Of a stretch of 64,000 nt of DNA, positions 24,518 to 33,602 are shown piece by piece (the first letter of the stretch is position 1; every line of letters begins with the position of its first letter). The notes under the pieces are model-generated. The model saw only the letters and a list, made by a program, of their open reading frames with translations. It did no database searches and was not told the origin of the DNA. Source of the DNA: Okibacterium fritillariae (GTDB lineage Bacteria > Actinomycetota > Actinomycetes > Actinomycetales > Microbacteriaceae); the NCBI RefSeq assembly GCF_900167575.1, contig NZ_FUZP01000001.1, positions 372,001-436,000 of the forward strand. Direction: 5' to 3'. Position numbers and translations under genes: made by a program.

Positions 24518-25456
24518 ATGTCCACACTCAAGGGCGATCCGGCCCTGACCGCCCGAGCGCTCGCGCCGATATCGTCACGCCGCCGCAACCGGCTGACCGG
24601 CTCGGGCACGACACCCTGGCTGTTCCTCATCATCCCGCTGGCGTTCCTGATCGTGCTGACCTACATTCCCGTCGGCAACATGTTCTGGTACAGCCTCACG
24701 TCGTGGGACGGCCTCGACCCCGACATGGAGTTCGTCGGTCTCGGCAACTTCGTCCGGATTTTCACGCAGCCCGAGATCTTCCAGGTCTTCTTCGTCAGCC
24801 TGTACTACCTGGCGGGCGCCATCGCGCAGCTCGTGCTGGCGCTGTACTTCGCCACCCTGCTGAGCTTCAAGACGCGCTTCCGCAACCTGTTCAAGGGCGT
24901 GATCTTCTTCCCCTACCTCATCAACGGGGTGGCGATCGGCCTGGTCTTCCTGTACTTCTTCCGGCCGGGCGGCACCCTCGACGCGCTGCTTGCGGCTGTC
25001 GGCATCCACGACCCCGGCCAGTGGCTGGGCGACCCGTCGCTCGTGAACATCTCGCTGGCCGGCACGTCGGTGTGGCGCTACATGGGCCTCAACTTCGTGC
25101 TCTTCCTGGGGGCCATCCAGTCGGTTCCCGCCGAGCAGTACGAGGCGGCCGATCTCGACGGAGCCAACTCGTGGCACAAGTTCCGGTTCATCATCCTGCC
25201 GAGCATCCGACGCATCCTCGGGTTGTCGTTCATCCTCGCCATTGCCGGGGCTCTCTCGGCCTTCGAGATGCCCTACATCATGACGGGAGGCGCCAACGGC
25301 TCCGAAACGTTCGTGATCCAAACGGTCAACACGGCATTCAAGTTCTCGAAGGTGGGCCTCGCGTCGGCCATGGCCGTTGTCCTGCTCATCATCGTTCTCG
25401 TCATCACGGCGGTCCAGCGTCGGGTTTTCCCCGACGAGAGAGGGGAGGAATCGTGA
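24518..25456 (+). CDS. ABC sugar transporter permease, MalF/UgpA type
   Basis: 312 residues with about six membrane segments. EAA coupling loop EAADLDGANSWHKFRF followed by ILPSI, and MTGGANGSETFVIQT near the end. Start at the ATG after GAAGGTAGAAG. The GTG start of the next permease overlaps its stop (GTGA). It pairs with that permease to import oligosaccharides delivered by the preceding lipoprotein. No ATPase is encoded nearby. Confidence 0.92.
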   Translation: MSTLKGDPALTARALAPISSRRRNRLTGSGTTPWLFLIIPLAFLIVLTYIPVGNMFWYSLTSWDGLDPDMEFVGLGNFVRIFTQPEIFQVFFVSLYYLAGAIAQLVLALYFATLLSFKTRFRNLFKGVIFFPYLINGVAIGLVFLYFFRPGGTLDALLAAVGIHDPGQWLGDPSLVNISLAGTSVWRYMGLNFVLFLGAIQSVPAEQYEAADLDGANSWHKFRFIILPSIRRILGLSFILAIAGALSAFEMPYIMTGGANGSETFVIQTVNTAFKFSKVGLASAMAVVLLIIVLVITAVQRRVFPDERGEES

Positions 25457-26277
25457 GGAGCACCGTCGCCACGACCCTCAAGTATGTATCGCTCGTCGTC
25501 GCCAGCCTGTGTGCGATCGTGCCGCTCGTCACGATCTTCATGCTGGCCTTCAAAACCGACCAGGAACAACGCACGACCGGTCCGCTCACGCCGCCGTCGA
25601 ACTGGCTGAACTTCGAGAACTTCGTGACCGCGTTCTCGCAGGGCGGCATGGTGATGGGGTTCATCAATACGGGCATCATCCTGGTCGTCTCGGTGGCGGG
25701 CACGATCTTGATCGGCACTATGGCGGCTTACGCGGTCGATCGTTTCCGTTTCCGCGGGCGCAAGCTCGTGCTCGGCCTCTTCCTCCTGGCCACCCTCGTG
25801 CCGTCCGTGACCACACAGGTGGCCACGTTCCAGGTGATCTCGGCGCTCGACCTCTTCAACACGCGTGGCGCCGCCATCCTGTTGTTCGCCGGCACCGACA
25901 TCGTGGCGATCTACATCTTCCTGCAGTTCATGTCGTCCATCCCGGTCTCACTCGACGAGGCGGCCATGCTCGACGGCGCGAACCGATTCACCATCTATTG
26001 GCGCGTCATCCTGCCGCTCTTGAAGCCCGCGATCGCCACCGTGATCATCATCAAGGGCATTGCCATCTACAACGAGTTCTACATCCCGTTCCTCTACATG
26101 CCGTCGCAGGAGCTCGGGGTGATCTCGACCTCGCTCTTCCGCTTCATGGGCCCGTTCGGCTCGCAATGGCAAGTCATCGCCGCCGGAACGATCCTCGTCA
26201 TCATCCCCACCCTCTTGGCCTTCCTCTTTCTTCAGCGATACATCTACAACGGCCTCACCTCAGGAGCAACGAAATGA
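25453..26277 (+). CDS. ABC sugar transporter permease, MalG/UgpE type
   Basis: 274 residues beginning at a GTG with GGGGAGG upstream. Six hydrophobic segments, EAA loop EAAMLDGANRFTIYWRVILP and the C-terminal RYIYNGLTSGATK. It lacks the basic N-terminal tail seen in the arabinan counterpart at 11766. Its stop overlaps the ATG of the beta-mannosidase gene. It completes the channel of the mannan importer. Confidence 0.92.
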   Translation: MRSTVATTLKYVSLVVASLCAIVPLVTIFMLAFKTDQEQRTTGPLTPPSNWLNFENFVTAFSQGGMVMGFINTGIILVVSVAGTILIGTMAAYAVDRFRFRGRKLVLGLFLLATLVPSVTTQVATFQVISALDLFNTRGAAILLFAGTDIVAIYIFLQFMSSIPVSLDEAAMLDGANRFTIYWRVILPLLKPAIATVIIIKGIAIYNEFYIPFLYMPSQELGVISTSLFRFMGPFGSQWQVIAAGTILVIIPTLLAFLFLQRYIYNGLTSGATK

Positions 26278-28781
26278 CCCTCACCACCGCCGGCCTGTCC
26301 ACCGTGATCACGCGCACCCTGCACGACGGTTGGTCGCTGCGGGCTCTGCGCGGCCCGGTGCCCGCCGATCTGAGGGAGGTCTCGGTCCCGGCCCGTGTGC
26401 CGGGCCTCGTGCACACCGATCTGCTCGAGGCCGGCCTCATCCCCGACCCGTATCTCGACCGCAACGAGCAGAAGGTCACGTGGATCGGCGAATGCGATTG
26501 GGAGTACCGCACCACGTTCGAGTGGCATGCGGATGGCCGTGACCGCCACGATCTGGTGTTCGAGGGCCTCGACACCGTTGCGACGGTGCTCCTCAACGGC
26601 CAGACGGTCGCGTCGACGCGCAACCAGCACCGCACCTACCGGCTGCCGGTCGCCGAGCTGCTGGTCGAGGGCGACAACGAGTTGGTCGTGCGCTTCGGGT
26701 CGCCCGTCGCCTTCGCCGATCAGGCCAGCCTTGACATCGGCTACCGCCCGCACACGTACTTCCACCCGTTCAACGCCATCCGCAAGGCCGCCTGCAATTT
26801 CGGGTGGGACTGGGGGCTGGACGCCGCGTCGGCCGGAATGTGGAAGGCCGTGACATTGCAGTCGTGGCAGGGTGCGCGTTTGGGAGCTGTGCGCCCGATC
26901 GTGACGGTCGATGCGCCCGCGCGCGGCCGCGTCTCGGTGCATGTCGACGTCGAACGGTCGGATGATCGTGCCGTGACGGTCGTCGCCGAGGTTGCGGGAG
27001 TCCGCGCCGAGGTGCCGGTCACCGGAACGGTCCCCGCGGGTGGCGTGTCGGCGGTTGCGGTTGAGCTCGAGGTGGACGACGTCGACCTGTGGTGGCCGAG
27101 AGGTTTCGGCGAGCAGCCGCTCTATGACCTGACCGTGCGCGTTGTGGATGGCGCGCCGACCGACGACGCCGAGCTCGACATCCGTGCCCTGCGCATCGGT
27201 TTTCGCACCGTCGTCGTCGAACTCGAACCGGATGCTGAAGGAACCTCGTTCCGCTTTGTCGTCAACGGTCAACCGGTCTGGGTGCGCGGCGCGAACTGGA
27301 TTCCCGACGACGCGTTCGTGACACGCGTCGACCGTGCCCGCCTGAGCGCCCGCCTCGATCAGGCCGAGATCGCCAATATGAATCTGCTGCGGATCTGGGG
27401 CGGCGGCTACTACGAGAGCGACGACTTCTACGAGCTGTGCGACGAGCGCGGCATCATGGTGTGGCAAGACTTCCTGTTCGCCTGCGCGAGCTACGCCGAG
27501 GAAGAGCCGCTCTGGAGCGAGGTCGAGGCCGAGGCGCGCGACAACATCACCCGCTTGATGCCGCATCCGAGCCTCGTGCTCTGGAACGGCAACAATGAAA
27601 ACATCTGGGGCTTCGAGGAATGGGGCTGGGGCAAACGCCTGCAGGGTCGCACGTGGGGGCTCGGCTACTATCTCGACCTGCTTCCGCGTCTGGTCTCGGA
27701 GCTCGACCCGGGCCGTGCCTACACGGCGGGGTCGCCCTGGTCGGGCAGTATCGACATTCCCGCCAACGACCCCGACCACGGTTCGGTGCACCTGTGGGAG
27801 CACTGGAACCGCGTCGACTACCCGGCGTATCGCGATGTCTCGCCGCGATTCGTCGCCGAGTTCGGGTGGCAGGGCCCGGCCACATGGTCGACGATCGAAC
27901 GCGCCATCTCGGACAGCCCCCTCACGCCCGAATCGCCCGGCATGATCGCGCACCAGAAGGCGACCGACGGCAACGACAAGCTCACCGACGGTCTCGTCGC
28001 GCACCTGCCGTTGCCCGATGACACCGAAGATTGGCACTGGGCGATGTCGCTCAACCAGGCCAACGCGGTCACCTACGCGATCGAACACTTCCGGTCGCTC
28101 AGCCCGCGCTGCATGGGCACGGTCGTCTGGCAGCTGAACGACTGCTGGCCCGTGACGTCATGGGCCGCGGTCGACGGCTACGGCCGGGCCAAACCGTTGC
28201 TCTATGCCCTGAAGCACGTCTACGCCGACCGGCTTGTCACCATCCAGCCGCGTGAGGGTGGCTCGCTCGCCGTCTCGGTGGTCAACGACGGGCCGGATGC
28301 CTGGGCCGACACGGTGGAGATCACCCGCTTCGCCTTCGACGGCACCGTGCTGGCCTCCTCGACCGCGGCCCTGGCCCTCGAACCGCGCTCGTCGATATCG
28401 ATCGAGGCGACGACGGATGTCGCGCAGGCCACCGACCCGGCGGGCGAGGTGCTCATGGCGACGGTCGGCAGCGACCGCGCGTTCTGGTTCTACACCGAAT
28501 GCCGGGACTCGTCGATCGAGGCAGCCAACCCGCGTGTCGAGGTCGAGCGCGTATCGGACGGCTACGCCGTGACGGTGACCGCCGACGTGTTGGTGCGCGA
28601 CTTGGCCCTGCTCGTCGACAAGGTGTCGCCCGGCGCCGTGGTCGACGACATGCTCGTCACGCTACTGCCCGGCGAGACGCACACGTTCCATGTGCGGCTC
28701 GACGCCGAGGTGGATGCTTCGGCGCTCGCCTCGCCACGCGTCGTGCGCACGGCCAACCAGCTCGTCGCCGACTGGCGCTGA
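26274..28781 (+). CDS. beta-mannosidase, GH2
   Basis: 835 residues, full length for GH2 beta-mannosidases. N-terminal jelly-roll (DWEYRTTFEW, FEGLDTVATVLLNGQ, PFNAIRKAACNFGWDWG), then the barrel with WGGGYYESDDFYELCDE, acid/base in WNGNNEN (Glu442) and nucleophile in VAEFGWQ (Glu529), and C-terminal sandwich domains. It removes mannose from the non-reducing end of beta-manno-oligosaccharides. There is no signal peptide, so it acts in the cytoplasm after import. ATGA overlap with the upstream permease shows it belongs to the operon. Confidence 0.95.
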   Translation: MTLTTAGLSTVITRTLHDGWSLRALRGPVPADLREVSVPARVPGLVHTDLLEAGLIPDPYLDRNEQKVTWIGECDWEYRTTFEWHADGRDRHDLVFEGLDTVATVLLNGQTVASTRNQHRTYRLPVAELLVEGDNELVVRFGSPVAFADQASLDIGYRPHTYFHPFNAIRKAACNFGWDWGLDAASAGMWKAVTLQSWQGARLGAVRPIVTVDAPARGRVSVHVDVERSDDRAVTVVAEVAGVRAEVPVTGTVPAGGVSAVAVELEVDDVDLWWPRGFGEQPLYDLTVRVVDGAPTDDAELDIRALRIGFRTVVVELEPDAEGTSFRFVVNGQPVWVRGANWIPDDAFVTRVDRARLSARLDQAEIANMNLLRIWGGGYYESDDFYELCDERGIMVWQDFLFACASYAEEEPLWSEVEAEARDNITRLMPHPSLVLWNGNNENIWGFEEWGWGKRLQGRTWGLGYYLDLLPRLVSELDPGRAYTAGSPWSGSIDIPANDPDHGSVHLWEHWNRVDYPAYRDVSPRFVAEFGWQGPATWSTIERAISDSPLTPESPGMIAHQKATDGNDKLTDGLVAHLPLPDDTEDWHWAMSLNQANAVTYAIEHFRSLSPRCMGTVVWQLNDCWPVTSWAAVDGYGRAKPLLYALKHVYADRLVTIQPREGGSLAVSVVNDGPDAWADTVEITRFAFDGTVLASSTAALALEPRSSISIEATTDVAQATDPAGEVLMATVGSDRAFWFYTECRDSSIEAANPRVEVERVSDGYAVTVTADVLVRDLALLVDKVSPGAVVDDMLVTLLPGETHTFHVRLDAEVDASALASPRVVRTANQLVADWR

Positions 28782-28818
28782 GCCCCGACGTTTTCACCGC
28801 TGGACGAAGGAGCCCACG

Positions 28819-31644
28819 ATGACACCACCCACCCTGACGACCCGCGCGATCGCCGCGGTCGCGACCGGCGCGATCGCCCTGACATCGCTCACAGCGTTGA
28901 CTCTCGCGGGGGCGCCCGCGTCCCCTGCAAGCGCGGCGACCGGCGACTGGACGTCCCAGAACACGGAATTCGTCACGCGCGACGGCGCCGCCCTGCGGCT
29001 CGGCGGCCAACCGTTCCGGTTCAACGGGGCGAACGCTTACTGGTTGGGACTCGACGAGAACGTGGGCGGGGTCGACTATCCGACCTTCTTCCGCATCAAA
29101 GACGCCATCGATACGGCCGACGAGATGGGGCTGACGGTTCTGCGGTCGCACATGATGACGTCGACGGGTCAGAACGACGCCAACCCGCTCGCCATCATGC
29201 CGTCCCTCGGCGAATACAACGAGGAAGCGTTCGCGACCATCGACTTCGCGATCGCCTATGCGGGGGAGCGCGGCATCCGGCTCATTCTGCCTCTGACCGA
29301 TGAATGGGAGTACTACCACGGCGGGCACCGGGATTTCACGACGCCCCTGGGGCTGCAATCGGCCGACTTCTACACCGATCGTGCCGCTATCGGCGCTTAC
29401 CAGGAGTACGTCGACCGAATTGTCGGCCGCACTAACACCCTGACCGGCGTGCCGTATGCGGCTGACCCGACCATCCTCGCGTGGGAGCTCGGCAACGAAC
29501 TCGAGGGGATGACGCTGCCCTGGATCGACGAACAGGTCGCCTTCATTCGCGAACGCGCGCCCGAACAACTGGTGTCGGCCGGCCGCCGCTTCGACATCGA
29601 CCCCGACACGTTGGCCTCGGCCGACCTCGACATCGTCGATGTGCACTACTACCCGCCGACCGCCCAGAAGGTGACAGCGGATGCGGCAGCCGTCGTCGCG
29701 GCGGGAAAAGTCTATGTCGCGGGCGAATACGGCTCGAATTCGGCGTCGCCCGCGCTGCTCGACCCGCTCGTCGCGAACGACGACGTCTCGGGAATGATGC
29801 TGTGGTCCCTCTTCGGCCACAACGATCGCGGCGGGTTCGTGCCCCACGACGACGGCTTCACGCTGCATTATCCGGGCACAACGGCGAAAATGCGTGAGCA
29901 GGTCGTCGCCATCACGGGCTTCAGCCGCGCGCTCAGGTCCGAGACGGGCACGCTGGCCCTTGGGCAGCCCCTCATCACATCGGTCGACAACGTCAACGGG
30001 GTGAATGAGATCGCGTGGCGCGGAACGGCAGGGGCCGCCACCTACCGTGTCGAGGTGTCGACGGATGGGATCACGTGGACGTCTCTCGGAGCGGGAGCCG
30101 TCCCGGCCGAGGCCTCACCCGCGACCGACCTCGCGTCGACCCCGGGTTCGCGCTACCGGGTCGTTCCAGTGAAGCTCGACGGCTCTGTCGGGCCGGCTTC
30201 CGAGACCGCTCAGCCGGGGGCTGACGCCGACCTGCTCGTCGATCCGCTGCAGAGTTTCTCGCTCGCGTCCGCACACCCCGGCGTGGTGCTCGAGGGAACG
30301 CCGCGGGGCGCGATCGCCCGCGCCGGTGGATCGGGCGGCAGTATCACCTGGGCCGGAGAGCGGATCAACCGCGTGCAGGTACGTTCCGCGGCCGGAGCCG
30401 CCCCTGCCGGCAGCATCTCGATCGAGGTTCGCCGCGGTGACGCGGGTTGGCAACGCGTCGAGGGTGCGAGCGTGGGAGACGTTGTGGACACCGGAGTGTT
30501 CGAGGATGCATCCGCCGTTCGCGTCGCGCTAATGCCCGGAGTGGCTCTCGCATCCGTCACGCTGTCCTCGGCCGCCGCGGTGCCGACGTCGGCGCCGGGA
30601 GCCTTCGCGTTGAGTGCGCCCGCCGACGGCGCCGAGGGTGTGCGTGCGACCCCGCGCTTCGTCTGGACGGAGGCCCCCGATGCGGCGTACTACCGCTTCA
30701 CCTTGCGCGCCGAGGGTGCCGAGGAACCGCTCGTCGCCCTGACCGGTTTGCGGGGCACGACGCTCGATCCCGCCGTGGAACTCGCGCCCGGAACCACGTA
30801 TGTGTGGACGGTCGTGGCCGTGAACGGCACGGGCGAGACGGTCTCCGACCCTCGATCAGCGACGTTCGAGGCGGCGCCACTGCCCGAAACCGATCGCGTC
30901 ATCGAGGACTTCGAGTCCTATGCCGACGCCGCGTCGGTGAACGCGGCCTACGTGCGCAACACGGGTGGCGGTGCCATCGCCGGTGCGCTGGCAGAAGCTC
31001 CCGAGGGTGACGGCTCCAGCCCGGACGGGCAGACCGCGGACTTCGCCTACGACCTCGCGGGCCCCGGCTATGCCGGCGTCACGCACAAACTCGCGGCGCC
31101 CGACGATTGGTGGGGATACGACTCGATAGCCTTCACGGCGCGCGGAGGCAGTCCCGACCAGGACCTCAGCGTGCAATTCGTGGCCGGTGGCGCGTTCTGG
31201 GAGGCGACGGTTGCCATGCCAGGCGCCGACTGGACCGAGATCGAGATCCCCTTCGACGACTTCGCGCCGCCGAGTTGGGCCGGTGAGGGTGTGCTCGATC
31301 CGACCCAGGTGACCGAGTTCTCGTTCTACCTCGGCGGGTCGGGCGCGGGGACCCTCTCGGTGGACGATGTGCGACTGGTCGCACCGGCGGCCGTGGTGCC
31401 ACCCGTGACCGAGCCCACTCCGTCTCCCTCGCCGACGCCTCCTCCGTCGACGGAATCGCCCGTCCTCATCGATCCCGGCGTTGCCGGGGCCGAAGGCGCA
31501 GCGCCCAACGCTGGCAAGGGTCTTGACGCGCGGCTCGCGAACTCCGGTGCGGACGGGGGAGTGTTGGGGGTCCTCGCACTAGCCCTTCTCGGAGCGGGCC
31601 TCGTTATCGCCGCCTCTCGACGACGCCGGGGCCGGACGGGCTGA
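28819..31644 (+). CDS. wall-anchored GH5 beta-mannanase with Fn3-like and carbohydrate-binding domains
   Basis: 941 residues. Signal peptide ends near ASAA (about residue 40). The GH5 barrel (about 45-410) has acid/base in WELGNELEG (Glu227) and nucleophile in VYVAGEYG (Glu303), as in GH5 mannanases. Fn3-like domains follow (about 420-510 and 600-690). A CBM11-like domain starts at VIEDFESY, then a Pro/Ser/Thr linker. The end is a sorting signal: LANSG, a hydrophobic stretch, and an Arg-rich tail, close to the LAXTG consensus of actinobacterial sortase E. It would cut mannan at the cell surface and feed the adjacent importer. GAAGGAG precedes the ATG. Confidence 0.88.
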   Translation: MTPPTLTTRAIAAVATGAIALTSLTALTLAGAPASPASAATGDWTSQNTEFVTRDGAALRLGGQPFRFNGANAYWLGLDENVGGVDYPTFFRIKDAIDTADEMGLTVLRSHMMTSTGQNDANPLAIMPSLGEYNEEAFATIDFAIAYAGERGIRLILPLTDEWEYYHGGHRDFTTPLGLQSADFYTDRAAIGAYQEYVDRIVGRTNTLTGVPYAADPTILAWELGNELEGMTLPWIDEQVAFIRERAPEQLVSAGRRFDIDPDTLASADLDIVDVHYYPPTAQKVTADAAAVVAAGKVYVAGEYGSNSASPALLDPLVANDDVSGMMLWSLFGHNDRGGFVPHDDGFTLHYPGTTAKMREQVVAITGFSRALRSETGTLALGQPLITSVDNVNGVNEIAWRGTAGAATYRVEVSTDGITWTSLGAGAVPAEASPATDLASTPGSRYRVVPVKLDGSVGPASETAQPGADADLLVDPLQSFSLASAHPGVVLEGTPRGAIARAGGSGGSITWAGERINRVQVRSAAGAAPAGSISIEVRRGDAGWQRVEGASVGDVVDTGVFEDASAVRVALMPGVALASVTLSSAAAVPTSAPGAFALSAPADGAEGVRATPRFVWTEAPDAAYYRFTLRAEGAEEPLVALTGLRGTTLDPAVELAPGTTYVWTVVAVNGTGETVSDPRSATFEAAPLPETDRVIEDFESYADAASVNAAYVRNTGGGAIAGALAEAPEGDGSSPDGQTADFAYDLAGPGYAGVTHKLAAPDDWWGYDSIAFTARGGSPDQDLSVQFVAGGAFWEATVAMPGADWTEIEIPFDDFAPPSWAGEGVLDPTQVTEFSFYLGGSGAGTLSVDDVRLVAPAAVVPPVTEPTPSPSPTPPPSTESPVLIDPGVAGAEGAAPNAGKGLDARLANSGADGGVLGVLALALLGAGLVIAASRRRRGRTG

Positions 31645-31647
31645 CAC

Positions 31648-32655
31648 ATGGTCGGGACTCATCCCTCGCACCACGGCAGTCCTCTCGCGCTCGCCGTCGA
31701 CATCGGTGGCACGAAGGTGGCTGCGGCATTGGTCGATGACCACGGCTTCCTCGTGCCGGGCAGCACCGCGCGGGCCGCCACGGGTGGAGTCGGTAATGCC
31801 GCCGGGCTGACACACAACATCGTCGGGGTGGTGGCCGACGTGCTGCGGACCGCGCCGCGCGGCGCCCGGATCGTCGGTGTCGGCATCGGATCCGCCGGCC
31901 CTGTCGACTTGGCGCGGGGTGCCGTTTCGCCTAAGAATCTGGCCGCTTTAGATCGATTCCCGGTCGTCGATGTGGTCGCAGCGGCGGTCCGGGCAGAGCA
32001 GGGTGACGACAGCGGCGACGTGCCGGTGGTGTTGCGTCTCGACGGCACCTGCATCGCGCTGGCGGAACGGTGGCGGGGCGCCAACCGCGGTGCCCGCCAT
32101 TCGATGGCGATCGTCGTGTCCACTGGCGTCGGCGGCGGCATCATCCTCGATGGCGCCATGGTTTCGGGTGCGTCGGGCAATGCGGGCCACATCGGCCAGC
32201 TGCGCCTGCGACCCGCGGATGCCGGCGGCCCGAGCGACTCGGGAACCCTCGAGGGCATCGCGGCCGGGCCTCGCACGGTGGCCTGGGCTCAGAGCCGACG
32301 ATGGCTCGGGCAGACGGGCGAGCAGCTGGCCGCGTCGTACGCCGACGGCGACCCCGTCGCGAGAGCCGCCGTGCGGCGGTCGGCCGAAGCTGTCGGGTTG
32401 GCGATCAGCAACGTGACGACCTTGCTCGATCTCGAGGCGGTCGCCATCGGTGGCGGGTTTGCGAATGTGGCGCCCGACTATGTCGACTTGGTGCGGGCGG
32501 CGGCGGAAGAGAGCGCGCTGTTCCCCTACGCCTCCGCCGTCACGATCCGCCCGACGGGTCTCGCGGGAGACGGGCCGTTGATTGGTGCCGCGGCACTGGT
32601 GCACCGGGCGTCGGACCTGGCGCTCCGGGGCACGGTCGAGCCGGAGCCCGCGTAG
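31648..32655 (+). CDS. ROK-family sugar kinase lacking the zinc cysteines
   Basis: 335 residues, three bases after the GH5 stop. Phosphate loop AVDIGGTKVAAALV, GIGSAGPVDLARG and GNAGHIGQL are ROK motifs, and there is no HTH, so it is an enzyme. The usual C-x-C-G-x-x-G-C zinc cluster is replaced by PADAGGPSDSG with no cysteine. At the end of the mannan operon it probably phosphorylates mannose (or glucose) released by the beta-mannosidase. Zinc-free ROK kinases are known but less common; substrate remains to be shown. Confidence 0.85.
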   Translation: MVGTHPSHHGSPLALAVDIGGTKVAAALVDDHGFLVPGSTARAATGGVGNAAGLTHNIVGVVADVLRTAPRGARIVGVGIGSAGPVDLARGAVSPKNLAALDRFPVVDVVAAAVRAEQGDDSGDVPVVLRLDGTCIALAERWRGANRGARHSMAIVVSTGVGGGIILDGAMVSGASGNAGHIGQLRLRPADAGGPSDSGTLEGIAAGPRTVAWAQSRRWLGQTGEQLAASYADGDPVARAAVRRSAEAVGLAISNVTTLLDLEAVAIGGGFANVAPDYVDLVRAAAEESALFPYASAVTIRPTGLAGDGPLIGAAALVHRASDLALRGTVEPEPA

Positions 32656-32661
32656 TGCGAA

Positions 32662-33552
32662 CTAGCCGATGGCGTCGGTCAAGAACGCGACGACGTCGGC
32701 GTTCATGCGGGCGTGGAAAGCCTCGCGGTCGAAGCCTGACGGGTCCTGAGAGGGCGGGAAACTCGCGTTCTGCATCACCTCGGGGAACGGGGTGAGGAAC
32801 GAGAAGTGGCCGCCGTTCTCGACGACCTCGTGCCGCACGCGGGACCGGTCCGGCACGCCGTCGAGCACGATATCGCCCTGCCACGCCGGCGTGTGTTTGT
32901 CGTGTTCGCCCGACATCAGCAGAATCGGCACCTCCACGTTGCGCAGCGCCGTCTCCTCCTGGAACCACGGCGTCGCCGGCGCGAGCAACACCAGCGCGCC
33001 GACGCGACGACTCGTGCGCGGGTGCAGCTTCTCGGGTTCGCCCGACTCGGTCTCGCGCGCAAAAGCCGTCGGCACGGCGCCCGCGGCGGCCAGCACCGAG
33101 TAGCCGCCCATCGAATGCCCGATGAGGCCGACATCCGTGGGTCGCACCACCGGCGAGAAACGAGGGTCGCTTAGCATGAACTGGATGACCTCGACCACAT
33201 GCCGCGGCCGGTCGACCAGGTTTGCCACCCGCCCATAGGAGGCGTTGTCGCCGATGCTGTTGCCCGGATGCGTGGGCGCCGCGACGACGAAACCGGCGCG
33301 AGCCAGCGCCGCCGCGAGGTCGCGGTAGAGCAGGGGCGAGCCGCCGTTGCCGTGCGACAGGACGACGAGCGGATAGCGCGAACCATCGGTGGGCGGGGCC
33401 ACCTCGGCGTCGAGGGCGACGCTCTCCGTGTAGGGGCCCAGCTTGGTCGGCCGCTCGGGTGAATCGGTCGGATACATCACCAACACCGGGAAGGGCGCCC
33501 CGGTTTCGTCGTCGTGAACCTCGACCCACCGGCATCCCGCGTTCTTCTGCAT
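32662..33552 (-). CDS. alpha/beta hydrolase, dienelactone-hydrolase/PAF-acetylhydrolase-like
   Basis: 296 residues from the ATG at 33552 (an ATG at 33591 would add 13 residues and leave only 11 bp to the divergent gene). Nucleophile elbow GLIGHSMGGYS, oxyanion segment VLSHGNGGSPLLYRDLA, and GHFSFL containing the catalytic His. GEHDKHTP precedes an acid residue. It resembles predicted dienelactone hydrolases and small esterases; substrate unknown. Its stop is only 6 bases from the convergent ROK kinase stop. A TACCCT -10 box lies 7 bases before the ATG, suggesting a leaderless transcript. Confidence 0.8.
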   Translation of the reverse strand: MQKNAGCRWVEVHDDETGAPFPVLVMYPTDSPERPTKLGPYTESVALDAEVAPPTDGSRYPLVVLSHGNGGSPLLYRDLAAALARAGFVVAAPTHPGNSIGDNASYGRVANLVDRPRHVVEVIQFMLSDPRFSPVVRPTDVGLIGHSMGGYSVLAAAGAVPTAFARETESGEPEKLHPRTSRRVGALVLLAPATPWFQEETALRNVEVPILLMSGEHDKHTPAWQGDIVLDGVPDRSRVRHEVVENGGHFSFLTPFPEVMQNASFPPSQDPSGFDREAFHARMNADVVAFLTDAIG

Positions 33553-33559
33553 TCTGTTA

Positions 33560-33596
33560 AGGGTAGCCGGGGTGGTGGGCCGCGCCGTCATAGGCT
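33560..33596. promoter_or_regulatory. back-to-back leaderless -10 boxes
   Basis: On the minus strand TACCCT (33560-33565) ends 7 bases before the ATG at 33552. On the plus strand TAGGCT (33591-33596) ends 6 bases before the ATG at 33603. This spacing is that of actinobacterial leaderless promoters. No clear -35 boxes. It supports the chosen starts of both hydrolase genes. Confidence 0.5.
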
Positions 33597-33602
33597 GAGC
33601 GG

